Assembly (NCBI GenBank): GCA_902795555.1
Contig: CADBLV010000315.1
Span: 1 to 11,565, forward strand
DNA from: an uncultured Eubacteriales bacterium
GTDB lineage: Bacteria; Bacillota_A; Clostridia; Christensenellales; Aristaeellaceae
DNA: 11,565 nt
Direction of reading: 5' to 3'
Shown here: positions 1-6,365 of the stretch, in pieces
How positions within the stretch are numbered: the first letter of the stretch is position 1
Layout of the letters: every line of letters starts with the position of its first letter
Notes under the pieces: generated by a model
Told to the model about the DNA's origin: nothing
Database searches by the model: none
The model's input: only the letters and a program-made list of their open reading frames with translations
Translations under genes and position numbers: made by a program

Positions 1-2246
1 CCGAAATCGTCGATCGATGTCTTGCCGCCCAGTTTATGAATGCTGTCAACAAACCGGACCAGTGTCTCATATTCATCCACGTCCTCGTTTTCGAGAATTT
101 CGAAAATAAAATGATCCGGGTGACGGGCGGTAGCCAGAAAATCGTAGATATATGCGGTCAGTTCCTCGTTTTTGATATCCCGCACGGCCAGATTGATGCT
201 CACACTTTTGTCCTCGATGTCCTTAAAGGCAGCAAACACCTTCCGGATCATGGCCATGGACAGCGCGTCATAAAGCAGTCCGTAAGCCCGGGCGACCTCC
301 ATAAAAGCATAGGGGGAATAAATGGTGCCGTTTTCATCCTTCAGCCGCATCAGGGCCTCATAGTGATGAATCTCCCGCTTTTTGTTGTCGAAAATTCCCT
401 GATAATAGGGAATGACGCCGTCGTGGGAAAGGGCGTAATTGATCACGTTCACCATGTGATATTGTTCCAGGATGCTTTGCTCGTCCAGCTCTTCCTCTTT
501 TCCGTTGCACACATAAAACTGGATGTTTTTCTGAATCATCTCCAGGCGGGCCGCGTCATAGACGGATTTCAGGGTTTCCGCCGTGCATTCATCGATGATG
601 CAGAAAACGGACACAACGGGGATATAATCGTCTTTGGCTTCAAACAGCTGCTTTTGCAGAATCCGCATGTCCTCCGTAAAATCATCCAGGGAGACCATAT
701 AGGAGGGAACAGCCACGGCAACCTGCCATGGATTCAGCAAATAGACGCGATAGTTCTTCTGGGCCGCGAAGGAGGTGCATTCGGAGATGAAATGGCTGTG
801 TGTTTTTTCGATGGCCCGTTCGGGGAATACGGCACGCATGCTTCGCTGATCGGGCACGTCAATCAGACAGACCCGATCGTATCCCCCGAGCTGGACATCC
901 ATATACAGGGCGGCTTCGTTGGCGATGTTATCCTTTTCCGTGTAAAGCAGCATTTCCTTGCAGCGGTCCACAAAGTTCCGCATGCTTTCTTTCATCGCCT
1001 GATCGGAGCTCCCGGAAGAGGCATGCGCCGCGTCCATTAAATATCCGATCAGCTTCTGATTATCTTCCGCCAGCGTTCGGGTGTGGGAAAGCACATAGGG
1101 ATTCAGCTGCTGGGTTTCCGGTTTTTCTCCCGCTGCCGCAAGGACAAAAGCACAGTTCGTAAACACATTCCTGTTGTCGACGGTGCTGATTTCCCCCCGG
1201 GTCAGGCATCCGCTCATATTGGAATTTTCATAGGCGGACAATTCCCAGATGACGCTGTTCGGATAGATTCGAAACCGATCCTTGCAGGCATAGGAGAAAA
1301 GAACTTCCCCCTTTTCGAAGGATTCGATCCGGTTGAACATGGAGCGGTTATCGGAGATGATTTTTCGATCATAAAAGAAACCGCGGCGGATCATCCGTCC
1401 GACTGTGATATTGTGATTGGCGCCGATCCCCTCCCGGCCGTGATAACCGTAAACAAAGGGAACATCGATTCCGTCAAAGTAATAAGCCAGCGGGAAATAA
1501 AAGCCGATCTCTTTTCTTGTGCAAAGCTCCTCGCCGATTCCATCCTGGAGGAACTCCGCCGTCGGTTTCCCGTCAATCTCCGTCACATGGTCGCCCCGGA
1601 CCCCGGTGATCTCATGGAGATCCCCTACGATCTGGACGCCGGTGGCAAACCCGGTGAGGCTTTCCAGCGCCTCTCCGTTCAGCGTCGCCAGAATCATTTC
1701 CTGCCCGGACCATCCCGTTTCATCAAAGACGAAGCCGGCGTTTCCGATCACGTCGTTCCAGTCCGCGACCCCGCCGATCATCTTTACGCCCGGCATCCGC
1801 TCGTTGCTGAGGGCGACAAACTGTTCAACATCCCGATACTCTTCCGGGAAGAAGGCAAACAACAGTTTCGTGTCCTTCCGGATCACGGCCTCCGCAACCA
1901 GGGTGCACAGCTTTTCCGCCGGAATCAGGGTGTCCTGACCGTCTTCTTTCAGGGGGAGCCTGGTCGCAATGATATTTCCCCGGTCCATCTGCGTAACGGA
2001 GATCACGCACTGGTCATGAATCAGCTTCCCTCCGCTGATGATTCCGGAGGTGCTGGTCCCCAGGATCTGTGCGTTCGGAACGATTCCTTTGATAAACGAA
2101 GCCAGATCAACCGCTTCTTCCGGCGTGTGAATCGCGGTGTGAATCCGGATCAGAACATCCTGATTCTCTCCGCCGTCAATCATCAGTTGATTCAGGGTGT
2201 CCCCCAGACGCTTTTTGGAAACAAACTGAAGATTCCAGGCAAACAT
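1..2246 (-). CDS. FIST - degenerate GGDEF - EAL signalling protein (partial, 3' end beyond left edge)
   Basis: The frame is open without a stop from an ATG at 2246 to the left edge: 748 codons, C-terminus missing. An in-frame TGA lies just upstream, and GGAGGAG sits 12 nt before the ATG, so the start is well fixed. Residues about 30-220 look like FIST_N (an ILGTSTSGII segment and a MIGGVADW segment), and about 230-370 like FIST_C (PLAYYFDG, then IGANHNITVG). Residues about 440-590 have GGDEF-like spacing, but the signature position reads NPWQVAVAV, so no cyclase activity is expected. From about 600 an EAL domain begins: E630-A-L-M-R634, N685 in SINL, E716 in FEILEN and D746-D747-F-G are all present, so it is probably an active c-di-GMP phosphodiesterase. 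There is no signal peptide or TM segment, so it should be cytoplasmic. FIST is known as a predicted small-ligand sensor domain. Inference: ligand binding by FIST controls c-di-GMP breakdown. The closing K and E motifs of EAL lie outside the window. Confidence 0.93.
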   Translation of the reverse strand, partial: MFAWNLQFVSKKRLGDTLNQLMIDGGENQDVLIRIHTAIHTPEEAVDLASFIKGIVPNAQILGTSTSGIISGGKLIHDQCVISVTQMDRGNIIATRLPLKEDGQDTLIPAEKLCTLVAEAVIRKDTKLLFAFFPEEYRDVEQFVALSNERMPGVKMIGGVADWNDVIGNAGFVFDETGWSGQEMILATLNGEALESLTGFATGVQIVGDLHEITGVRGDHVTEIDGKPTAEFLQDGIGEELCTRKEIGFYFPLAYYFDGIDVPFVYGYHGREGIGANHNITVGRMIRRGFFYDRKIISDNRSMFNRIESFEKGEVLFSYACKDRFRIYPNSVIWELSAYENSNMSGCLTRGEISTVDNRNVFTNCAFVLAAAGEKPETQQLNPYVLSHTRTLAEDNQKLIGYLMDAAHASSGSSDQAMKESMRNFVDRCKEMLLYTEKDNIANEAALYMDVQLGGYDRVCLIDVPDQRSMRAVFPERAIEKTHSHFISECTSFAAQKNYRVYLLNPWQVAVAVPSYMVSLDDFTEDMRILQKQLFEAKDDYIPVVSVFCIIDECTAETLKSVYDAARLEMIQKNIQFYVCNGKEEELDEQSILEQYHMVNVINYALSHDGVIPYYQGIFDNKKREIHHYEALMRLKDENGTIYSPYAFMEVARAYGLLYDALSMAMIRKVFAAFKDIEDKSVSINLAVRDIKNEELTAYIYDFLATARHPDHFIFEILENEDVDEYETLVRFVDSIHKLGGKTSIDDF

Positions 2247-2368
2247 GCGATCTTTCGTCTCCTCCGTTCACGAGCACAAGGCCATAGCTCCACGTGAACC
2301 GCGGAAAAGACAACCGTCTCCTTCCGTTCCGCGGCCGATGGCAATCCGATACAGATCACCATTCTTAT

Positions 2369-2397
2369 ATTTTACCATATCTCTGCCAGCCTGTATA
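2369..2397 (-). promoter_or_regulatory. Promoter candidate for the FIST-EAL gene
   Basis: Read on the minus strand, there is a TATACA -35 (2392-2397), a 17-bp spacer and a TAAAAT -10 (2369-2374). The -10 is preceded by TGG, giving an extended -10. Transcription would start near 2362 and leave a leader of about 115 nt before the ATG at 2246. The -35 matches the consensus at 4 of 6 positions, so the extended -10 would carry most of the strength. Identified by eye only. Confidence 0.5.
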
Positions 2398-2485
2398 CCG
2401 ATTTTTCCAACCGAAAACAGGACGAGAACAGAGCGTTTGCAGCCAATCTTTACCATCTTCCTCCTCCTTCCTGAAACTTCGTTTT

Positions 2486-2499
2486 TTTGTCTGGACAAA
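2486..2499. promoter_or_regulatory. Palindrome TTTGTC-TG-GACAAA, possible operator
   Basis: A perfect 6+6 inverted repeat with a 2-bp centre, embedded in a T-run on the left and an A-run on the right (2482-2507), so the symmetry extends imperfectly to about 26 bp. It lies between the divergent FIST-EAL and fic promoters, about 29 bp upstream of the fic -35. A regulator binding site for one or both genes is possible. As RNA it would be a weak, AT-rich hairpin, so a terminator is less likely. Confidence 0.35.
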
Positions 2500-2527
2500 C
2501 AAAAAAAGGATGTTTTTCCCATAAGTC

Positions 2528-2556
2528 TTGATAAAACTCCTAATATAGTGTATATT
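2528..2556 (+). promoter_or_regulatory. Promoter of the fic gene
   Basis: TTGATA (2528-2533), a 17-bp spacer and TATATT (2551-2556). It matches the sigma-A consensus well. The predicted start near 2563 leaves a leader of about 30 nt containing AGGAGG (2579-2584), 8 nt before the ATG at 2593. The palindrome at 2537-2563 covers the spacer and the -10. Confidence 0.65.
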
Positions 2557-2563
2557 TTAGGAG
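2537..2563. promoter_or_regulatory. Palindromic operator candidate overlapping the fic promoter
   Basis: CTCCTAA (2537-2543) and its exact complement TTAGGAG (2557-2563) are separated by 13 AT-rich bases, with three further symmetric pairs inside. The arms flank the -10 and reach the predicted transcription start, the classic position for a repressor. A further TTAGGAG at 2577-2583 overlaps the ribosome binding site. The Fic protein has a C-terminal winged-helix-like domain, so autoregulation is plausible but inferred. Confidence 0.5.
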
Positions 2564-2592
2564 AAAAAATCCGGCATTAGGAGGAAAACGTC

Positions 2593-3693
2593 ATGAGAGA
2601 ATTTGACTATTCAAAATACAGAGATTGCAAGTGGGATAATGAGGTCCTGAATTATCTTGCCCGGATACATGAATACAAAGGAAAACAGGAGCTGTTCTCC
2701 AGGCAGAAACCTGTTGAACTTAAACGTCTTGTGGAAGTCGCAAAAGTCCAGTCAGTCGAATCTTCAAACCGAATTGAAGGAATTGTTACGACAAGCTCAC
2801 GTATCGGTCAGATTGTTCGGGAAAAGACCACACCACGGACCAGAGACGAAAAGGAGATCGCTGGATACCGTGATGTTTTGAACACAGTTCATGAAAGCCA
2901 TGACTATATTCCTGTGAACGGTAATATCATTCTTCAGCTTCACAGGGATCTGATGAGGTATTCGGATTCCGGTTTAGGGGGAACATATAAGGTCACTCAG
3001 AACTATCTGAAAGAGACCAGGCAGGATGGAACAGAATTCATACGTTTCACGCCCGTTTCGCCATATGAGACTGCACCGTGCATTGATTCAATCTGTGATA
3101 ATTACAGGAAGGCCATCGAAGATGGATCGGTTGATCCTCTTCTGATCATTCCGGTGTTTATCCATGATTTTCTGTGCATTCATCCTTTCAATGATGGAAA
3201 TGGACGCATGAGCAGGCTTTTGACATTGCTCCTGCTCTATCGCAGCGGCTATGAAGTAGGGAAATACATCAGTATCGAGATGCATATCGAGAAGACAAAA
3301 AACGTATACTATGATGCACTGGAAGATGCTTCGCGAAACTGGCATGAGGCTGAAGAAGATCCGACAGTTTTTATCAAATACATGTTGGGGGTTATTCTTT
3401 CCTGTTACCGTGACTTTGAAGACAGAGTCAATCTCATGAATGAAACGACAGTTGTAACAACGACAAAGAGCGGAAGGGCCAGGACTGTAACCGTTAAGAG
3501 CAGTGCATATGATATTGTCAAAGCAGCAGTAGACAGTAAGATTGGAAAAATGACAAAACGGGATATTGTAAGCATTTGTCCAAGTATAAGCGAGAAATCA
3601 GTTGAGCTGGCATTAAAGAAACTGCAGGACGAGGGCTATATTGAAAAACATGGGGCGGGACGCAGCACTTTCTACGCCAGGATATTCTCCTAA
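2593..3693 (+). CDS. Fic family protein adenylyltransferase (class II, with winged-helix C-terminus)
   Basis: 366 aa, a usual length for the Fic_N-Fic-wHTH architecture. The Fic core motif is H197-P-F-N-D201-G-N-G-R205-M-S-R208, matching HxFx(D/E)GNGRxxR, so the AMP-transfer active site looks intact. The N-terminal inhibitory motif S58-N-R-I-E62-G63 fits (S/T)xxxE(G/N), making it a class II, self-inhibited Fic protein that needs no separate antitoxin. The GTYKVTQNYL stretch near 130-139 is probably the target-binding flap. Residues about 300-366 resemble a winged helix (TKRDIVSICPSIS, then a wing-like GAGRSTFY). It is predicted to attach AMP to hydroxyl side chains of an unknown cytoplasmic target. 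AGGAGG lies 8 nt before the ATG. By eye the gene is clearly AT-richer than its neighbours, which suggests horizontal transfer. Its promoter carries a palindrome, consistent with autoregulation. The target and phenotype cannot be read from the sequence. Confidence 0.95.
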   Translation: MREFDYSKYRDCKWDNEVLNYLARIHEYKGKQELFSRQKPVELKRLVEVAKVQSVESSNRIEGIVTTSSRIGQIVREKTTPRTRDEKEIAGYRDVLNTVHESHDYIPVNGNIILQLHRDLMRYSDSGLGGTYKVTQNYLKETRQDGTEFIRFTPVSPYETAPCIDSICDNYRKAIEDGSVDPLLIIPVFIHDFLCIHPFNDGNGRMSRLLTLLLLYRSGYEVGKYISIEMHIEKTKNVYYDALEDASRNWHEAEEDPTVFIKYMLGVILSCYRDFEDRVNLMNETTVVTTTKSGRARTVTVKSSAYDIVKAAVDSKIGKMTKRDIVSICPSISEKSVELALKKLQDEGYIEKHGAGRSTFYARIFS

Positions 3694-3711
3694 AGAGATA
3701 ATTCTCCTAAA
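3684..3711 (+). repeat. 11-bp direct repeat at the fic stop codon
   Basis: ATTCTCCTAAA occurs at 3684-3694, where it contains the fic TAA, and again at 3701-3711, 17 bp apart. The CTCCTAA core is the same as the left arm of the promoter palindrome at 2537-2543 and the complement of the TTAGGAG at the ribosome binding site. It could be a recombination scar, a protein site or chance. Confidence 0.6.
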
Positions 3712-3774
3712 TATGCTGCAATGATAAAAGCAGTAGAGGAACGCAACAGAAAAATAGAATCAAAGCTTGCCTGA
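3694..3774 (+). pseudogene. Short coding-like remnant in frame after the fic stop
   Basis: Directly after the fic TAA the same frame stays open for 26 codons to a TGA at 3772-3774. The peptide looks protein-like: it includes NSPKYAAMIKAVEE and then ERNRKIESKLA, rich in charged helix-forming residues. The only internal ATG (3721) has no convincing ribosome binding site. It could be a former C-terminal extension of Fic, the tail of a gene cut off when fic arrived, or chance. I do not recognise the family. The rest of 3775-3875 holds only a small hairpin (GATGAC/GTCATC, 3773-3790) without a T-run. Confidence 0.3.
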
Positions 3775-3875
3775 TGACTTTATCGTCATCCGAACAGAAT
3801 AGTAGATGGGAACCTGCTGTTCACAGAGCATCTCGGTGAAATCTGGGGTGCTTTTTCTTTTTGCAAATCCCTGCC

Positions 3876-3904
3876 TTGCGATGAAAGCGCTTTTCAGTTA
3901 CAAT
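3876..3904 (+). promoter_or_regulatory. Promoter of the exported deaminase gene
   Basis: TTGCGA (3876-3881), a 17-bp spacer and TACAAT (3899-3904). The start would be near 3911, giving a leader of about 50 nt that ends in GAGAGAGGA (3946-3954), 7 nt before the ATG at 3962. This placement supports 3962 over upstream in-frame ATGs such as 3806, which lies before the promoter. Confidence 0.55.
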
Positions 3905-3961
3905 AATCTCGATGGCGGGAGACTGTCTGTTATGACTCTGTTGATGAGAGAGGATTTCGTG

Positions 3962-4522
3962 ATGAAAAAATGGCTTGCCTGGTTGATGATCCTGTGCCTG
4001 TCCCTGCCGGCCGCAGCGGTGGCGGAACCCGCAGTCGAAACGGCGGAGCCGGTTATCGTCGCGGATAATCCATATATGCAGATCGCCGTTGAGGAAGCGC
4101 TGGAAGGAATTATAAACCGACATGGCGGTCCGTTCGGTTCCGTGATTGTGCTGAACGGTGAGATTGTCGGACAGGGGCATAATATGGTTCTGATCAATAA
4201 CGATCCGACGTGCCATGGGGAAATCTCCGCCATCCGGGACGCGTGCGCAAACCTGGAATCGTACGACCTGAGCGGCTGTGAGCTGTACACGACGGGAGAG
4301 CCCTGCCCGATGTGCCTGTATGCATGCCTGTGGGCGAACATCGGGCATGTGTATTACGGATGCACAATTGATGATAACGCGATGATCGGCTTTCGGGATG
4401 AAACTTTTGATTCCCTCGCGGGCGGAAGGGAGCAGCTGGCGGATTATCTGACCTGCATCGACCGGGACGCCTGCCTGAAGCTGTTCGAAACCTACAACGA
4501 GATGGCCCATACCATTTACTGA
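3962..4522 (+). CDS. Exported cytidine/guanine deaminase-like zinc hydrolase
   Basis: 186 aa. The start at 3962 has GAGAGAGGA 7 nt upstream and opens directly into a signal peptide: MKKW, a hydrophobic core, then an AVA-EP cleavage site near residue 21. The mature part (about 35-185) is a CMP/dCMP-type deaminase domain. The zinc site is H85 and E87 in CHGE, with C115 and C118 in EPCPMC. GGPFGSVIV, NDPTCHGEISAIRDAC and the aromatic-rich region after the PCPMC helix resemble guanine deaminases of the GuaD type more than TadA, which acts on tRNA inside the cell. Hydrolytic deamination of a free base or nucleoside is the likely reaction. What is odd is the signal peptide, since characterised relatives are cytoplasmic; this one would act outside the membrane. 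No lipobox is seen (the Cys near residue 12 follows Leu). It is apparently transcribed alone; the next gene has its own promoter. Substrate is uncertain. Confidence 0.88.
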   Translation: MKKWLAWLMILCLSLPAAAVAEPAVETAEPVIVADNPYMQIAVEEALEGIINRHGGPFGSVIVLNGEIVGQGHNMVLINNDPTCHGEISAIRDACANLESYDLSGCELYTTGEPCPMCLYACLWANIGHVYYGCTIDDNAMIGFRDETFDSLAGGREQLADYLTCIDRDACLKLFETYNEMAHTIY

Positions 4523-4579
4523 GCCGTTGGGCCGGTGTCAACCAGGTGCGTGTTCATGAGGTTATAAAGCACTCACAAG

Positions 4580-4594
4580 GCCATCCCCTATGGC
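4580..4594 (+). terminator. Weak hairpin after the deaminase gene
   Basis: GCCAT (4580-4584) and ATGGC (4590-4594) form a 5-bp stem with a 5-nt loop. It is followed by a T-rich but broken stretch (about 4601-4615) rather than a clean T-run. At best it is a weak terminator; it lies 57 nt after the stop codon. Confidence 0.2.
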
Positions 4595-4624
4595 ATTGGG
4601 ATTATGTTTTGATTTGACAAATGA

Positions 4625-4643
4625 CCTGTTTAGCAGGAACAGG
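4625..4643. promoter_or_regulatory. Inverted repeat CCTGTT-N7-AACAGG, possible operator
   Basis: Perfect 6-bp arms at 4625-4630 and 4638-4643, just upstream of the -35 box at 4651. A TTGACA (4614-4619) precedes it but has no -10 at a normal distance. A longer-range repeat, GCACTCA (4569-4575) and TGAGTGC (4652-4658), also ends inside the -35. These symmetric elements suggest a regulated promoter. No candidate regulator is identified. Confidence 0.3.
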
Positions 4644-4650
4644 CAGGTGC

Positions 4651-4679
4651 TTGAGTGCGGCGGCAACATCTGATACAAT
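4651..4679 (+). promoter_or_regulatory. Extended -10 promoter of the transglutaminase-like gene
   Basis: TTGAGT (4651-4656), a 17-bp spacer and TACAAT (4674-4679) preceded by TGA, giving an extended -10. The start would be near 4686. The leader of about 38 nt carries AAGGAGG (4710-4716), 7 nt before the ATG at 4724. Confidence 0.6.
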
Positions 4680-4723
4680 AGAAGAAGAAAATCCAGGGAA
4701 GCAGCAGGAAAGGAGGACGTCCG

Positions 4724-6088
4724 ATGGTGCTCATCCGAAGAAAAGGGAAGATCCCGTCGACGTCGGGCTGCTTCCGGAACAAGGGAAGGATCCTGCCGGC
4801 GCTGGCGCTGTGCCTGGTGCTGATGCTCTGTGCGGTCTCTCCGGCCAGGGGGGAAACGGTCGGAAACGTTTGGGAGCTTTATGAGATCCTCCGGGAAACC
4901 GCGGAAAACGGGGAGGATACCTTTGGATTCACCTGCACGAAAGGCGTCTACGATCTGTGGGCGGATGATGATTTCCGATCTCGTCTGATGACCAGCCTGG
5001 GGCTGATCGGGTATCAGGGATTGCTGACCATGACAGGCGGGGGATACCGCATCGACGCCGAACAGCTGGAATACATTCCGGGGGCGAAGATCTGGGCCTA
5101 TGACCGGACCGGCCGCGCTGATCTTCTGTCAGTCCGGGAGCGAAAAACCCTGGCCGTGGCCCGGGAAATCGCACAGAGCGCGGAGGGAAGAGCTCAGGAG
5201 AAGGAGCGGACGATTCACGATGCGCTCTGCGCCAGGATTCGATACGTCAACGACGGCATTGAGGGCAATGATGATGACTGCGCCATCGGCGCCCTCCTGA
5301 ACGGAGAGGCGAACTGCGACGGGTATTCGGACGCCTTCTTCCTGGTGGGCCGGCTGGCGGGCCTGGAGGTGTACTATTTCGCGGGCGAGGCGATCCTGAC
5401 GTCCGAGGAGGACACCGGGCATATGTGGAATCTGATTCAGATTCGTCGCCAGTGGGTGATGGTGGATGTCACCTGGGATGATACGGTGGCCTCCGGCAGC
5501 GAGGACGGGGAAGGCAGTACGCACTACTGGTTCAACCGGGGAACGGAAACCATGAGCCTGGATCACATGTGGCCGGAAACGGCGGAGGAATGGGTGACCC
5601 TGTGCGAGGAGGACTGGCCGGAGCTGCGGGCGGAAGGCTTTTTCGACATCGGATGCGAAACAGTCGCGGAGACGGTGAGCCTGATCAATTCTCTGGCGGA
5701 GCAATCTCCGGAGGAAATTGCCATCCGGATGGAGGGGGATCTGGCGGAGCGCCTTCTGGGCGACGGACAGCAGGGGCTGCAGGAGATGCTCTGTCTGACC
5801 AGTCTGGCGGCGCCTTTCTCCTGCACCTACAGCCGGGCAAGCAACCTCCTGTTTCTGCGCTCGCCGGTTTTCGATCACGATCTGATTCCGGTGTCCGACG
5901 CGGTGGAATTCCGCCGGGAGCTGGACCGCTGCCTCCCGTCCCGCCCGGAAACAGTGAAATTCATTCTCGCGGGGGATTTTGACTGGCAGGAAATGCTGCA
6001 GGACGTTCCGGAGCGATATCGGATCCGCAGCCTTTCCTACAGCATCTATGGCGGCAGACGACTGACACTGTCGGAAATAATCTACTGA
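4724..6088 (+). CDS. Secreted transglutaminase-like cysteine protein
   Basis: 454 aa. AAGGAGG 7 nt upstream fixes the start. The N-terminus is long and basic (residues 1-23), followed by a hydrophobic stretch (about 24-38) and a possible cleavage site after ARG near residue 43. It is therefore secreted or held by its N-terminus. Residues about 155-255 match the transglutaminase-like core (papain fold) with the catalytic triad in order: C198 in ANCDGYS, H233 in TGHMWNL and D248 in MVDVTWDD. The conserved tryptophan near the His and the WDD after the Asp are typical. Bacterial members are mostly proteases or peptide-bond-modifying enzymes of the cell surface, rather than true cross-linkers. The flanking regions (45-150 and 300-454) are not recognised and may bind substrate. 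It has its own promoter and no partner in a tight operon. The substrate is unknown. Confidence 0.88.
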   Translation: MVLIRRKGKIPSTSGCFRNKGRILPALALCLVLMLCAVSPARGETVGNVWELYEILRETAENGEDTFGFTCTKGVYDLWADDDFRSRLMTSLGLIGYQGLLTMTGGGYRIDAEQLEYIPGAKIWAYDRTGRADLLSVRERKTLAVAREIAQSAEGRAQEKERTIHDALCARIRYVNDGIEGNDDDCAIGALLNGEANCDGYSDAFFLVGRLAGLEVYYFAGEAILTSEEDTGHMWNLIQIRRQWVMVDVTWDDTVASGSEDGEGSTHYWFNRGTETMSLDHMWPETAEEWVTLCEEDWPELRAEGFFDIGCETVAETVSLINSLAEQSPEEIAIRMEGDLAERLLGDGQQGLQEMLCLTSLAAPFSCTYSRASNLLFLRSPVFDHDLIPVSDAVEFRRELDRCLPSRPETVKFILAGDFDWQEMLQDVPERYRIRSLSYSIYGGRRLTLSEIIY

Positions 6089-6295
6089 AACAAAGGCTGT
6101 TGCACTTACGAATCAGCGAAAAAACAGGATTCCGGAAAGCCTTGTGAATCAAGAAGTTTGGTGCAGGGCCAGTTACACTCACGAAAGAGAAGACCGACTG
6201 AAAACCGGGTTCGGAATGGATCGGCAGGGACTGTGACGTACGCAGGGTTTGTTCCCGTGAGCACGGTTCCTGCGGGCCTGGCCGGAAAGTTGTTA
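6089..6295. other. Gene-free stretch with nested inverted complementarity
   Basis: No convincing gene is seen in this 207-bp part of the 277-bp gap. It contains GGCCAG (6167-6172) complementary to CTGGCC (6278-6283), and nested inside CTCACG (6178-6183) complementary to CGTGAG (6256-6261). A weak AAGGCT/AGCCTT pair lies near 6095-6143, with no T-run. The region could be a structured 3' untranslated region or a small RNA, but no promoter or terminator was found for it, and no riboswitch class is recognised. Confidence 0.25.
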
Positions 6296-6324
6296 TTGAA
6301 AAAAGCCCGGAAGTGTTGTATGAT
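6296..6324 (+). promoter_or_regulatory. Promoter of rpiB
   Basis: TTGAAA (6296-6301), a 17-bp spacer and TATGAT (6319-6324). The start near 6331 leaves a leader of about 35 nt. That leader contains AGGGAGGGAA (6351-6360), 5 nt before the rpiB ATG at 6366. Confidence 0.6.
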
Positions 6325-6365
6325 GGGAGACGAACAAGAGAGCAACGGATAGGGAGGGAAGCGTC

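Noticed and set aside
36..2297. Long open frames on the + strand (36-1040 and 1083-2297)
   Set aside because: They are antisense to the continuous minus-strand FIST-EAL frame, lack ribosome binding sites and recognisable motifs, and arise because the real gene is GC-rich.
2481..2507. T-run/A-run inverted repeat as an intrinsic terminator
   Set aside because: The stem is AT-rich with only a short GTC/GAC core, and it sits between divergent genes where no terminator is needed.
3821..4510. Minus-strand open frame opposite the deaminase gene
   Set aside because: It mirrors a gene with complete zinc motifs and a signal peptide; its own translation shows no domain.
4614..4642. TTGACA at 4614-4619 as the main -35 of the transglutaminase gene
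   Set aside because: No -10-like hexamer occurs at 16-18 bp; TTGAGT/TGATACAAT at 4651-4679 is a much better pair.
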